Source: Hyphomicrobiales bacterium (GTDB taxonomy: Bacteria; Pseudomonadota; Alphaproteobacteria; Rhizobiales; Rhizobiaceae). From it: DNA of 64,000 nt. The translations under genes and the position numbers were made by a program. Below, piece by piece: positions 27,708 through 36,729 of the stretch; within the stretch, counting starts at the first letter, position 1, and every line of letters starts with the position of its first letter. The DNA is taken from assembly GCA_900466605.1 (NCBI GenBank), contig UBMU01000008.1, positions 310,001 through 374,000 on the forward strand, in the 5' to 3' direction. The notes under the pieces were generated by a model. That model was not told the DNA's origin. It did not search any database and saw only the letters and a list, made by a program, of their open reading frames with translations.

Positions 27708-27828
27708 CCTCGTTCAGCCAAGAGCGCGCGATAGGACCGCAACAGCGGTCAAAAGACAAGACCGGCCTCACCTTTGGGCAAGACCGGTCTGAAACCTGTC
27801 AGGGCGGGTTAAGCCGCGCCTCATGCGC

Positions 27829-28023
27829 TCAGGCATGGAGGGGCTTCGGGTGACGGCGGGTCATCAGGTCATGGATGGCGAGCTTCACTTCCGCCGGCGA
27901 GCTGAAATGCTGCTCGTCCAGATCGTGAACGTGAAATTTCACTGCGATGAACTTCAACCGGTTCTCATCCGGGATGACGATCCCGACGGGAACGCCTGCG
28001 TACTCGATTACTTCTTTTTTCAT
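27829..28023 (-). CDS. Small conserved-looking protein, function unknown
   Basis: This 64-residue frame starts with ATG 28023 and has an AGGAG ribosome-binding site at ideal spacing. The protein (MKKEVIEYAGVPVGIVIPDE at its start) alternates short hydrophobic strands and charged turns and ends with a helical AEVKLAIHDLMTRR segment. It has no signal peptide or membrane helix. Codon use looks like that of real genes. I do not recognise a named family; it stands alone between two minus-strand genes. Confidence 0.65.
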   Translation of the reverse strand: MKKEVIEYAGVPVGIVIPDENRLKFIAVKFHVHDLDEQHFSSPAEVKLAIHDLMTRRHPKPLHA

Positions 28024-28543
28024 GCGTAGAACTCCTGCCGCGCGCTATGCGCTGGCGATGGCGAATTGACTTGTCTGATTCCGGTAAGGGTGGACGAAGG
28101 TCACATTCGACAGTTCGGGCGGGAGAGGGCGCCCGGACGGTCATTGCCAAGCACCGATCGCCCAAGGAAATTGGCGAGAGTGTCGATGTCAGTCATGTCT
28201 CGTTCCTTTCTTTGGCGTTGCGCTTGCTTCAGGCCCCGGATTTCCGGAGCCGGCGACGACGGCGCTATTAATCTACTTCATTTATAGACTATAATGCGCA
28301 GTCGATCAGAAACATATTCCGAAACGTGTCAAAATATCGACCATTCGGAAAATTTCATTCCATCATACTCGAATTGACTGCAAGAACCCTATCAAGTCTT
28401 TGTGCCATTCGCGTGACAGTCCGAAGCTCTCTTTCGATCACGGACCAGAGATAGGAAGTGCTGCCGATTCCGGCAATGGTACATTTGATTAAAAACCGCA
28501 AAGCCGCGAAATGACCGAAATGGTTAACGCCGCTCGATGTAGC
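28024..28543. other. Gene-poor 520-base gap, A/T-rich in part
   Basis: This stretch between the small unknown gene and the fusion gene is visibly richer in A and T from about 28260 to 28400 than its surroundings. It holds an 8-bp stem with one G-U pair (GGCCCCGG-ATTT-CCGGAGCC on plus, 28232-28251) that lacks a T-tract. A 31-codon minus-strand frame at 28101-28196 is listed separately. I see no other supported gene. Confidence 0.5.
28101..28196 (-). CDS. Possible 31-residue small protein
   Basis: A minus-strand frame from ATG 28196 encodes 31 residues (MTDIDTLANFLGRSVLGNDR at the start) and is preceded by GAAAGGA at a suitable distance. It is too short for codon statistics and has no recognisable family. 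It may be a real small protein, a leader peptide for the next minus-strand gene, or chance. Confidence 0.25.
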   Translation of the reverse strand: MTDIDTLANFLGRSVLGNDRPGALSRPNCRM

Positions 28544-31471
28544 CTACCATCCCTCCGAGAGCACCTTTTCCAGCATGTCGGCGAAGAAGTCGGCGCTCTC
28601 GGCAGTCAGGCAAAGCGGCGGCTTGATCTTCAACACGTTCAGGTGATCGCCGGTCGGCTGCATCAGGATACCGAGATCAAGAAGCCGGCTGCAGATCGCC
28701 GCCGTCTCTGCCGTTGCCGGCTCCAACGTCGTTCTGTCGCGGACCAGCTCCAGGCCGAGATAGAGCCCCATGCCGTGCACGGCGCCGACAATAGGATAAC
28801 GGTCGATCAGTGCGACCAGACGGCCTTTGAGATGATCGCCAATATCGCGCGCATTCTCCTGGAGCCTTTCGTCGGCCATGATATCGAGCACCGTCAGGCC
28901 CGCGACACAGCTGACCGGACTGCCGCCGGTGGACGAGAAGAAATAGCCTTCTTTCTCCAGCGATTCGGCGATGGCTCTTGTCGTGATCACGGCGCCCAGC
29001 GGATGGCCGTCGCCCATCCCCTTGGCAATCGTGATGATATCGGGGACGGCACCTTGCTGCTCGAAGCCCCAGAAATGATGCCCAAGCCGCCCGTAACCCA
29101 CCTGCACTTCGTCGGCGATGCAGACGCCGCCCCGAGCCCGGACCTGCCCATACACAGCCGCAAGATAACCATCCGGAAGCGATATGCCACCGGCATTCCC
29201 ATAGACCGGCTCTGCGATGAAGCCTGCCAGACCCTCACCCTTTGCATCAATGGCTTCAAGAGCCGCAAATACGGCATCCAGATAGCCGGTTGCTGATTCC
29301 GCACCGCGGAAAACACCTCTGTACATGTTTGGTGAGAGAACGGGATGCACCCAGTCGGGCCTCGTCGTGAGCGCCCGCGGGTTGTCAGCGATCGAGGTTG
29401 AAACGGCGTCGCTGGCGACCGACCAACCGTGATAGGCCTCGAGCAGGCAAAGCGTCTGCTTGGCGCCGGTGTGTGCCCAGGCGAGGCGTAGCGCGAGGTC
29501 GTTCGCCTCCGATCCGCTGTTGACGAGGAACACCGTGTCCAGCCCTTCCGGAGCAAGCGATGCAAGGCGCTCCGAAAACTCGGCAATGGCGCCATAATGG
29601 AAGCGCGAATTGGTGTTCAGTCGCAGCCATTGTTCACTGATCGCTTCAGCTATGCGCGGGTGGCCGTGACCAAGGATGGTGACGTTGTTGAGCATGTCGA
29701 GATAGGCGCGGCCCTCGACATCGAACATATGCTCTTTCCAACCGCGCTCCATCTGCGGCGGCGTGCCATAGTAGTTCTTCTGCGGCTTTGCGAGATGCGC
29801 CTCCCTAAGGGCGAACAGCTCCGCGGACACCGGCTTAGGTGCAGTTACGCCCGGGGCGAGAAGAGCGGCTGGCGACGGGCATAGTTCCGACCAGGCGACC
29901 GCTTCCTGAGGGCTGCAAAACAACGGAGGTTCCGCGCCCTGCAGGGTGGAGAGCTGCACGCGCAGGCCGCCGAGAGATCCGCTTTCACCGGAGATCGTTC
30001 CGATCGGCTGTCCTGCCTCGACTTCGGCTTCATCGTCAAGCGAAGGCTCGATTCCGTCGAGATGAAGGCTGATGCCCTCGCCTGCCAGAACGAGATGGTG
30101 GTTTTTCCAACTTACTTTCCCGGCGAATGGAGCGGCAACGGCGCTGCCGCCTGCGAGGCAAATATCGGAATGCAGCGTGAAGGCTGCGGACGGCGAGGCG
30201 CTCCGAAGCTTCGAGCGCGACAATCGGTATTCGCCGTAGCGCGTCGCCGCAGTGCCTGTCTCGGCCGCCGCCCGCGCAAGCAATCGCCAATCCATGTCGG
30301 CCTGCGACCAGTTACCGGCGGCGAAATTCGGGCTCTGGACACCTAGATCGACGAAGGAGATTGTCGTCGGATCGACGTCGGGAAGCAGCGGATGCCAGTT
30401 CTCGGTCGATAGCGCGGCCGTTTCGATGCCGACCGACTTCAGGACAGCGATCTCCATGAGTTCGAACGGAACGGATACCGCCGTATCGAATATGCGGCGC
30501 TCGAGCTCAAGATTGCCTCGAACATAGTCGTTCTCGGGGTCGATCGAGATCTGCTGCTCGCCGCTGGCGACAAGAATGACGGCGCGGGCAACGACCAGCG
30601 GCCAGAGCGCGCGCAGCTCCTCCTCCGTCAGCGGATAGACCTCGTGATATGCCTTGACTGCACGAAGAATGTAGAGCGGATCGCCATCGGCCTGATGCAG
30701 CAGCGAAGCGCAGGTGACCGCAAGATCCCCGATCAGCCAGCCGCGAATAATGTCGCCGAAATCGATGACCCCGTCTGGAACCAGACGCCCCTGGCTGTCG
30801 CGATAGCTGACGACGTTGTCGCCCGTTACGTCGTGATGTACGGCCTGCAAGCGCAAAGACGGTGCCAGGGGCTGGATTCGCCGCACGGCAGCTACCATCG
30901 TCTTGGCGATGCGATCGCGCGCGGCACTGTCGGTGATGGCCGAAAGCAGCTGCACGGCGACCGGACCGGCGCGGCGCAAGTCCCATTGCAGGCTCCGATC
31001 GAGACCAGGATGCGTGAAATCGGCGAGCGACTGCGCCAAGCGCGCGCAGAGGGCGCCGAGGGCAGCGACCGACTCCTTCGGCAAATGCTTTCGATGCGTC
31101 AGTCCCTCGCCTTCGAGATACTCCAGCAGCCTCACCTGAAAGGTCTGGTCGCGGACGGTGACGGCAACAATATCCTGCCCGTCAGTCGACGGGATGACCC
31201 GCGGGACGCGCGGTGCACCCGCTCTCGTACTGATGTGGTGGATGGCCGCGTTCTGTGCCTCAAGCTCCAGCGTCTCGTAGGCCACGTGGCAGATCTTCAG
31301 CACATAGCGGCGCTCGCCGGTATCCAGACGGTAGTTGCGATCCTGTTGGCTGCCTAGCTCCGCGATCGTTCCCGACAAACCATAGCGTGACTGAAGAATG
31401 TCGCTGGCTTCCGCGGCGCTCACGTCAGGGCGTGGCAACGTCGCGCGATCGACAAGCGTCTCGTCAGTCAT
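28544..31471 (-). CDS. Kinase / M23-like / class III aminotransferase fusion protein
   Basis: This 975-residue cytosolic protein joins three domains. Residues about 20-340 form an aminoglycoside/choline-kinase-like phosphotransferase with HHDVTGDN (212-219) and DFGD (237-240) as catalytic and metal motifs. Residues about 425-530 resemble an M23 peptidase-type beta-sandwich (VAAPFAGKVSW, GEGISLHLDGIEP), probably non-catalytic. Residues about 555-975 are a class III PLP aminotransferase with NSGSEANDLALRLA and the PLP lysine at 817 (IIIAK-type motif IITIAKGMGDG). In animals, hydroxylysine kinase and AGXT2L phospho-lyases are separate proteins acting in sequence. The fusion suggests phosphorylation of an amino alcohol followed by PLP-dependent elimination, which is an inference. 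It follows purU by 110 bases. Confidence 0.88.
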   Translation of the reverse strand: MTDETLVDRATLPRPDVSAAEASDILQSRYGLSGTIAELGSQQDRNYRLDTGERRYVLKICHVAYETLELEAQNAAIHHISTRAGAPRVPRVIPSTDGQDIVAVTVRDQTFQVRLLEYLEGEGLTHRKHLPKESVAALGALCARLAQSLADFTHPGLDRSLQWDLRRAGPVAVQLLSAITDSAARDRIAKTMVAAVRRIQPLAPSLRLQAVHHDVTGDNVVSYRDSQGRLVPDGVIDFGDIIRGWLIGDLAVTCASLLHQADGDPLYILRAVKAYHEVYPLTEEELRALWPLVVARAVILVASGEQQISIDPENDYVRGNLELERRIFDTAVSVPFELMEIAVLKSVGIETAALSTENWHPLLPDVDPTTISFVDLGVQSPNFAAGNWSQADMDWRLLARAAAETGTAATRYGEYRLSRSKLRSASPSAAFTLHSDICLAGGSAVAAPFAGKVSWKNHHLVLAGEGISLHLDGIEPSLDDEAEVEAGQPIGTISGESGSLGGLRVQLSTLQGAEPPLFCSPQEAVAWSELCPSPAALLAPGVTAPKPVSAELFALREAHLAKPQKNYYGTPPQMERGWKEHMFDVEGRAYLDMLNNVTILGHGHPRIAEAISEQWLRLNTNSRFHYGAIAEFSERLASLAPEGLDTVFLVNSGSEANDLALRLAWAHTGAKQTLCLLEAYHGWSVASDAVSTSIADNPRALTTRPDWVHPVLSPNMYRGVFRGAESATGYLDAVFAALEAIDAKGEGLAGFIAEPVYGNAGGISLPDGYLAAVYGQVRARGGVCIADEVQVGYGRLGHHFWGFEQQGAVPDIITIAKGMGDGHPLGAVITTRAIAESLEKEGYFFSSTGGSPVSCVAGLTVLDIMADERLQENARDIGDHLKGRLVALIDRYPIVGAVHGMGLYLGLELVRDRTTLEPATAETAAICSRLLDLGILMQPTGDHLNVLKIKPPLCLTAESADFFADMLEKVLSEGW

Positions 31472-31581
31472 GGCATCCCCCGCGGCATGATTCGATTTTG
31501 CAGACTACGCAGATAATCGAATCCGTGCCACCAGCAAGCGAGGAGATCCAAGCTCAATGGCAAATCCGCTGTGGCTTGCGA

Positions 31582-32466
31582 TCAGCCCATGCGCTCGGAT
31601 GCGTAGCCGCCCGGGCTTGCGGGGAATACGATCGTGCGGTTGCCGTTCAGGAAAACGCGGCGATGGATGTGCGCATGGATGGCACGCGCCAGCACCTGGC
31701 TTTCGACATCACGGCCGATCGAGACATAATCGTCGGCGCTTTGAGCATGCGTGATGCGGGCTGTGTCCTGCTCGATGATCGGACCTTCATCGAGATCCGC
31801 CGTTACATAGTGCGCGGTCGCGCCAATCAGCTTCACACCACGCTCGTATGCCTGCTTATAAGGGTTGGCACCTTTGAAGCTCGGCAGGAAGGAATGATGA
31901 ATGTTGATGATCTTGCCAGACATCTTGCGGCACATGGCATCGGAAAGAACCTGCATATAGCGGGCGAGGACGATCAGTTCGGTGCCGGTCTGATCTACGA
32001 GGTCGAGCAGCTGGGCTTCGGCCTGCGGCTTGTTTTCCTTGGTCACCTTGATGTGGTGGAAGGGAATATCGTGGTTCACCACCACCTTCTGATACTCGAA
32101 GTGATTGGACACCACGCCGACGATGTCGATCGGCAGCGCGCCGATCTTCCAGCGGTAAAGCAGGTCATTCAAACAGTGACCGAAGCGCGACACCATCAGC
32201 AGCACCTTCATGCGGCTGTCGCCAGCATGGATTTCGGCATCCATTTCGAATTTTGCGGCGACCGGCTTAAAGCCTTCCTTGAGTGCCGCAAGGTCGACGC
32301 CCTCTTCTGAAATGAAACTGACGCGGGTGAAGAACCTGCCGGTATCGAGGTCGTCGAACTGCGACGAATCGACAATGTTGCATCCCTGATCTGCTAGGTA
32401 GTTTGCAATCGCCGCCACGATCCCGCGCGTCGACTTGCACGTCACCGTCAATACAAAATTCGTCAT
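31582..32466 (-). CDS. purU: Formyltetrahydrofolate deformylase
   Basis: PurU hydrolyses 10-formyltetrahydrofolate to formate and tetrahydrofolate, balancing one-carbon pools. The 294-residue protein has an N-terminal ACT domain (FVLTVTCKSTRGIVAAIANYLADQG) and a C-terminal formyl-transferase-like domain with NIHHSFLPSFKGANPY and HYVTADLDEGPII, which contain the conserved catalytic His and Asp. ATG 32466 has GGAAGGA upstream and gives the typical length; longer frames upstream lack support. The next gene on the strand is the kinase-aminotransferase fusion. Confidence 0.94.
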   Translation of the reverse strand: MTNFVLTVTCKSTRGIVAAIANYLADQGCNIVDSSQFDDLDTGRFFTRVSFISEEGVDLAALKEGFKPVAAKFEMDAEIHAGDSRMKVLLMVSRFGHCLNDLLYRWKIGALPIDIVGVVSNHFEYQKVVVNHDIPFHHIKVTKENKPQAEAQLLDLVDQTGTELIVLARYMQVLSDAMCRKMSGKIINIHHSFLPSFKGANPYKQAYERGVKLIGATAHYVTADLDEGPIIEQDTARITHAQSADDYVSIGRDVESQVLARAIHAHIHRRVFLNGNRTIVFPASPGGYASERMG

Positions 32467-32824
32467 CTGTTTTCGTCCTTCCCGCGGCGCGCTGTCGGCT
32501 GGCCTGCTTAGATCAAAGCGAAAGTCGCGGATAGAGCACCGCGCCTTCATTCGTGCAACTATCTGCAAGAGAGGCCGTCAGAAGCTTGCAGGTTCCTGGC
32601 GTCTCTTCGTCGCAATCAACTTACGGCAGAGCGCGCAAAACTTCGTTCCGCTTGCGTCGTCAAGACGCGTATCCCCGCCGTGGATCGCACTTGTACTAAC
32701 CTCGTCAACGAACTCACGTTTGCGAGATCGCAGCAGACGGGCCGATCCGCTTGCTTGATGTTGATTGCCGGGACGCCTACATCCACGGGAGATGAAGAAG
32801 TCCGGGATTCGGCGAGGCCACGAG
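32467..32824. other. Divergent gap between purU and a small secreted protein gene
   Basis: This 358-base stretch should contain the purU promoter and the promoter of the plus-strand gene at 32825. I found no convincing gene, repeat or hairpin in it. An in-frame ATG at 32792 lies within it but has its purine run directly against the start codon. Confidence 0.4.
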
Positions 32825-33157
32825 ATGCGGTTCGCGATAGGGTTGTTGATAGCCGTGACATCGGGCGCGAGCCTGGCACCGGGAGCGAGCTTTGCCACCG
32901 ACTGGCGGCGCGCTGGCGAAACAAATGCACGCTCGGCTTACCCCTATTCCAACCTGCCGGGCGTGAAGGCGCAGCCGGAGCCGAAGGACGAGGAACAATA
33001 TAACTGCCGGACGGAAACGCGACCGCTGCGCCGCGGATATGACAAGATCTTCCGTACCGGCGGGTTACCTACCCTTGTCTACGTCTGCGATCGTAACGGC
33101 GTGGAGAGCGTTGGGACGCAGGTGCCGCTGCGCGGGCATTACCAGCCGGTCCGCTGA
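32825..33157 (+). CDS. Small secreted protein of unknown function
   Basis: From ATG 32825 this gene encodes 110 residues with a clear signal peptide (RFAIGLLIAVTSGASLAPGASFA). The mature part carries a cysteine pair (YNCRTET and YVCDRNG) that could form one disulfide. GAGG lies seven bases before this ATG. Earlier starts at 32765 (TTG) or 32792 would bury the signal peptide. I do not recognise a named family; location in the periplasm is the only safe inference. Confidence 0.6.
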   Translation: MRFAIGLLIAVTSGASLAPGASFATDWRRAGETNARSAYPYSNLPGVKAQPEPKDEEQYNCRTETRPLRRGYDKIFRTGGLPTLVYVCDRNGVESVGTQVPLRGHYQPVR

Positions 33158-33270
33158 CCCTGACTTGACCTTCCCTGGGAGACTTTACGCGTGGTGTCGA
33201 AGAACGAAAGCATGCGTCCGATCGGACGTCATTTACCTGCTCAAGCAATGCCTTTCGAAGAAGAAACAAG

Positions 33271-33289
33271 AAGCCGTTGGCATCGGCTT
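33271..33289 (-). terminator. Intrinsic terminator of tRNA-Leu
   Basis: AAGCCG-N7-CGGCTT forms a 6-bp stem just downstream of the minus-strand tRNA. On minus it is followed by CTTGTTTCTTCTT, the U-rich tract expected of a rho-independent terminator. Confidence 0.65.
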
Positions 33290-33311
33290 TCTCTTTGCAT
33301 TTCTTAGGGAA

Positions 33312-33398
33312 TGGTGCCCAGAAGAGGACTCGAACCTCCACACCCTTTCGGGTACCAGCACCTGAAGCTGGCGCGTCTACCAATTCCGCCATCTGGGC
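33312..33398 (-). tRNA. tRNA-Leu (anticodon CAG)
   Basis: On minus the sequence begins GCCCAGA and ends TCTGGGC plus the discriminator A and an encoded CCA, giving a perfect 7-bp acceptor stem. The D-arm (GGCGGAATTGGTAGACGC) and the anticodon stem CCAGC / GCTGG with loop TTCAGGT set the anticodon as CAG. A long variable arm (TACCCGAAAGGGT) marks the class II tRNA-Leu type, and GGTTCGAGTCC is the T-arm. Length is 87 bases with CCA. Confidence 0.96.
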
Positions 33399-33573
33399 GA
33401 CGGAGAGCCATGTACGGGGGTGGCCTCTTGCTGTCAACAGGGTTTTTGAAGTTTTCCTGACAGGCAGCAAAAAAGTCGTTGATGCCGGCGTATGGTGAGG
33501 ATTGCGCAATCCCGAGCGGCGGTAGCGATCGGCGCAAGGGCGCCCTATATCTGCAGCAAGAAAGGATCGTCCG

Positions 33574-34002
33574 ATGCCTGGCCTTCACAATCTCTACCTC
33601 ATCGCCCTCTTCTCCGTGCTGCCCTGTGCGACGTTTGCTATGCCGCTTGGCGTGCTTTCACCCGCGGACGAATCAGACATCGTCCGGGTCGGATCGACCA
33701 TGTGCGACGCGCGCGGCTGCTTTACCTTCGGCCCGGTACAATCGTTCCGCCCCTCCTATGTGCAGCCGAACTATCGCCCCCCGACGGCCACCGGCCCGAC
33801 CTACTATCGGCCAGGGGCACAGGGGCGCGGACCGCTTTATTACGATCCGCCGCCCCCCGTACGCACGGCGCAGCCGAAGGCACAGGGCCGACAGTTCCAT
33901 GTGGATTGGTGCCGAAATCAATATCGGAGCTACAATGCGAAGACCGACCGGTTCGTGACGTTCGAGGGAATCTACAAGACCTGCAATTCGCCCTTCGATT
34001 GA
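33574..34002 (+). CDS. BA14K-like secreted protein
   Basis: The 142-residue protein has a signal peptide (about 1-22), a proline/tyrosine-rich central stretch (about 55-105) and a C-terminal segment HVDWCRNQYRSYNAKTDRFV. That segment is the recognisable core of the BA14K family first described in Brucella as an immunoreactive lectin-like protein. AAGGA precedes the ATG. Function in this organism is unknown; a cell-envelope location is likely. It stands alone between tRNA-Leu and a convergent SelT/W/H-type gene. Confidence 0.75.
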   Translation: MPGLHNLYLIALFSVLPCATFAMPLGVLSPADESDIVRVGSTMCDARGCFTFGPVQSFRPSYVQPNYRPPTATGPTYYRPGAQGRGPLYYDPPPPVRTAQPKAQGRQFHVDWCRNQYRSYNAKTDRFVTFEGIYKTCNSPFD

Positions 34003-34039
34003 GGCGTGCGGCTGAAAATGCTGCAGCCAGTTGAAGGGG

Positions 34040-34336
34040 TCAGCTTTCCAGCGACGCGCGATCGACATGGCCGAGATCGCGGCCGGGCTCGATAATATCG
34101 CGGATGCGCTGCTTCAATTCCTTCGGACCGGGAAAGCCGCCGTCGCGCTTGCGCTCCCAGACCAGTTCGTTGTCGACCCGGATCTCGAAATTGCCGCCGG
34201 TACCGGGAATGAGCGCCACTTCGCCGAGGTTGTCGGTAAAAGTCTGCAGAATTTCCTGCGCCATCCAGCCGGCGCGCAGCAGCCAGTTGCATTGGGTGCA
34301 GTAGAGGATAGTCACGCGGGCCTTCTTGTCGGTCAT
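34040..34336 (-). CDS. SelT/SelW/SelH-family thioredoxin-like protein
   Basis: This 98-residue protein has the CXXC redox motif CTQC (Cys13-Cys16) near its start and the C-terminal FEIRVDNELVWERKRDGGFPGPKELKQRIRD typical of the bacterial Rdx/SelW-like family. The eukaryotic selenocysteine position is a cysteine here. A thiol redox role is likely but the partner is unknown. ATG 34336 is favoured by AAGGA nine bases upstream; ATG 34357 is the alternative and would add seven residues. Confidence 0.85.
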   Translation of the reverse strand: MTDKKARVTILYCTQCNWLLRAGWMAQEILQTFTDNLGEVALIPGTGGNFEIRVDNELVWERKRDGGFPGPKELKQRIRDIIEPGRDLGHVDRASLES

Positions 34337-34454
34337 GTCAGAGCTTCCTTTCGCCATTCCGATTTAAGAACTGCCGTTGCGTGGCGCAATCGATATTGCA
34401 ATCGCGAAGCGCTTGGTGTTCCTCTCCGTATCGAAGATCGTAGTGGAGATGCTG

Positions 34455-35198
34455 ATGCGGGTTGCCGTCATTGAGAACATGAAGAGCACGCCGCTCGGTT
34501 CGCTTGGCGTGGCGCTGGCAGAGGCCAACGCAGAAATCGAGCGTTTCAAACCCTGGATCGACTGCACGCTGCCAACAGGCATTGGCGATCGTGACGCGCT
34601 GGTCGTCCTCGGCGGCGAGCAGAATGCGATTGACGATACGAACTATCCGTACCTACCGGCTCTTGCGCGATTGATGCGCGACTTCGCCGAAGCCGACAAG
34701 GCTGTGCTCGGCATCTGCCTTGGCGCACAGATCCTGGCGCGCGCCTACGGCGCTGAAAACCACCTGAATGCCAGGCTGGAGTTCGGCTGGCATTCGGTCC
34801 GCAAATCAGAAGAGGGCGAGACAGACCCGTTGCTCTCCGGGCTCAACGGCGATTTCACGACGTTCCAGTGGCACAGCGACACCTTCACGCTGCCGGAGGG
34901 GGCCACACGTCTTGCCGTCAGCAGCCTGACGCAGAACCAGGCGTTTCGAGTTGGGCGCGCGGCCTATGGTACGCAGTTCCATTTCGAGGCCAGCGCTTCG
35001 GTGATCGACAGCTGGAAGGTCGAATTTGCCGCATCGATCGAGCAGATGGAGCCGGGCTGGCATGAGCGCTACGCGTCGCTTGCCGCGAAACATGCGAGAG
35101 AATCAGATGCAAGCGGCCTTGCCATCGGCCGCAATTGGGTGCGCATGATCAAAGCGGAAGCACGGCCGCGGCCCAGGGCCGTCGTCGCTGACAGATAG
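34455..35198 (+). CDS. Class I glutamine amidotransferase-like protein
   Basis: This 247-residue protein is a stand-alone class I glutamine amidotransferase domain. The nucleophile elbow is GICLGAQ with Cys88, and the YGTQFHFEAS segment carries the expected histidine and glutamate. It resembles the GMP-synthase amidotransferase domain but has no synthetase part, so the ammonia acceptor is unknown; related proteins hydrolyse gamma-glutamyl compounds. ATG 34455 has GGAG six bases upstream. The frame extends 26 codons further upstream without support. Confidence 0.82.
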   Translation: MRVAVIENMKSTPLGSLGVALAEANAEIERFKPWIDCTLPTGIGDRDALVVLGGEQNAIDDTNYPYLPALARLMRDFAEADKAVLGICLGAQILARAYGAENHLNARLEFGWHSVRKSEEGETDPLLSGLNGDFTTFQWHSDTFTLPEGATRLAVSSLTQNQAFRVGRAAYGTQFHFEASASVIDSWKVEFAASIEQMEPGWHERYASLAAKHARESDASGLAIGRNWVRMIKAEARPRPRAVVADR

Positions 35199-35321
35199 CA
35201 ACAGCGACGTCAATTTGCTTGCGCGACGTGGCCGTCGCACTTGTTATCGAGTGACGGCAAGGAAGGATCGCCGCTGACTCGTGTCCGCCGCGATCCAGTG
35301 ATCAGCCAAAGTCGAACACGA

Positions 35322-36611
35322 TCAGCCCTTGATCGTTGACTTCCCTTCCTCGAGCAGGCGGGCCGCCGCTTCGGCAGGCGTCGTCCGTTCGAAGGCGAGT
35401 TCATCGGCGATCGGGCGGAAGACGCGTTGATCGAACTGCGTCGAGCCAAGCGGCGCGGGGGCGGGATATTCACCCACCTGATCCTTTAGCAGGTTCACGT
35501 ATTTCACCGTGTCCTGCTCGGTGGGATTGAGATGGGGGAGAATCGCCTCCCGCACGACGGGCGACATGGGCACGCCACGCTCCACACCGAGGATCTTGCC
35601 GGCTTCCACGTCATTGACGAAGAAGTCTATGAACTTGGCAGCCGCCTCGCCATTCTTCGTGGTCCCGCCCACGCTCCAGATCAGTGCCGGGCGGTAGTAG
35701 TGCCCGGAGGGGCCGCCCTTCTTTTCACGTGGCAGGAGTGTGATTGCGAGCTTGTTCTTGGAGATCAGCTGATAGCCGACGAGCTGGTTGGAATAGGCCA
35801 TGCCCATCGCCGACTTGCCGAGCGCAAGGCAGTTCGTATCGATCGTATTCTGGTCGAGCGTCTGGACGTCGGCAGCGACGGTACCGCCCTTCTTGCGCAG
35901 ATCCTCCCAATAGCTGAACCAGGCCGTCGCGTCGTCCACGTCGAAGCCGAGCTTGCCGTCGGCATAGAGACTTTTGCCGCGCTGACGCAGCCAAGCATCG
36001 AAGACGTAGGTGTAGCGCGCGCCATAGGGGCCACCCCAGTAGTTATTCTTGCCGCCAGCCTTCGTCAGTTCTACCGCGAGCTTGGCGTACTCATCCCAAG
36101 TCAGGTCAGCGGTCGGCACCGGAATGCCCGCTTTGTCAAAGGCCGTCTGATCGAAGAACAGGGCGAAGGAATTGAGGCCGAGACCGATACCATAGAGTTT
36201 GTTGTCGACCGTCGTCAGCTTCAGCATATCCTTGCCGAAGGAATCGACCTTCAGCGTCGAGGGCACGAATTCATCGAGCGCAAGGCACGCGCCGCGCTTG
36301 GAATAGTCAGAGATCGTTCCCGGCTCGAGCTGGAAGACGTCGGCGATCGCGCGTCCGGCCATCTGGGTCGAGAGCTTTGTCCAATAGCCATCGCCGCTCA
36401 GCGACTCGCCAACGACCGAAACGCCAGCGTTCTTGCTTTCATATAGCTTGGCAACATCGAGCGTGCGTTTGGCACGATCATTCGATCCCCACCACATGGC
36501 TCGCAGCCTGGCGTCTTCCGCGAAAGCGGGAGATGAGCCCCCGGCGCCGAAGGCCAGCCCGGCAGCGACGCCTGCCGAACCCATGAGAAATGAACGGCGA
36601 TTGACCTGCAT
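35322..36611 (-). CDS. Sugar ABC transporter substrate-binding protein (orphan, Tat-type signal)
   Basis: This 429-residue periplasmic protein has a twin-arginine type signal (NRRSFLMGSAGVAAG) and an SBP_bac_1 fold. Its N-terminal mature segment LRAMWWGSNDRAKRTLDVAKLYESKNAG is strikingly like LRLLWWGSQPRADRTNKVSQLYQTKNAG in the binding protein at 42953, so the two are paralogues. No permease or ATPase genes are beside it, so it may feed the transporter at 44.2-48.3 kb or another. It is divergent from a LacI gene with a palindrome between them. Confidence 0.88.
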   Translation of the reverse strand: MQVNRRSFLMGSAGVAAGLAFGAGGSSPAFAEDARLRAMWWGSNDRAKRTLDVAKLYESKNAGVSVVGESLSGDGYWTKLSTQMAGRAIADVFQLEPGTISDYSKRGACLALDEFVPSTLKVDSFGKDMLKLTTVDNKLYGIGLGLNSFALFFDQTAFDKAGIPVPTADLTWDEYAKLAVELTKAGGKNNYWGGPYGARYTYVFDAWLRQRGKSLYADGKLGFDVDDATAWFSYWEDLRKKGGTVAADVQTLDQNTIDTNCLALGKSAMGMAYSNQLVGYQLISKNKLAITLLPREKKGGPSGHYYRPALIWSVGGTTKNGEAAAKFIDFFVNDVEAGKILGVERGVPMSPVVREAILPHLNPTEQDTVKYVNLLKDQVGEYPAPAPLGSTQFDQRVFRPIADELAFERTTPAEAAARLLEEGKSTIKG

Positions 36612-36717
36612 GTTAGATCCTCCTTTTCATCGCCCCGCCATCCTCCAACAGCTCTAGGGGCGTATGTCGGCGTAGATTACGCAAAAAAATTCCCAATGCA
36701 ACAAATTATCTTTTTCT

Positions 36718-36729
36718 TGCAAATTTGCA
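36718..36729. promoter_or_regulatory. Candidate LacI operator
   Basis: TGCAAATTTGCA is a perfect 12-bp palindrome in the divergent gap, 21 bases before the LacI gene and about 107 bases before the binding-protein start. A further TATTTGCATAAT copy follows at 36731-36742. LacI-family operators are short palindromes of this kind. Confidence 0.5.

Noticed and set aside
27735-27790. Small inverted repeats GACCGC-AACA-GCGGTC and AGACCGG-N18-CCGGTCT upstream of the P1 peptidase gene
   Set aside because: Short and without T-tract or a clear regulator link; common by chance in GC-rich DNA.
28232-28251. 8-bp hairpin considered as a terminator
   Set aside because: No T-tract on either strand and no gene ends next to it.
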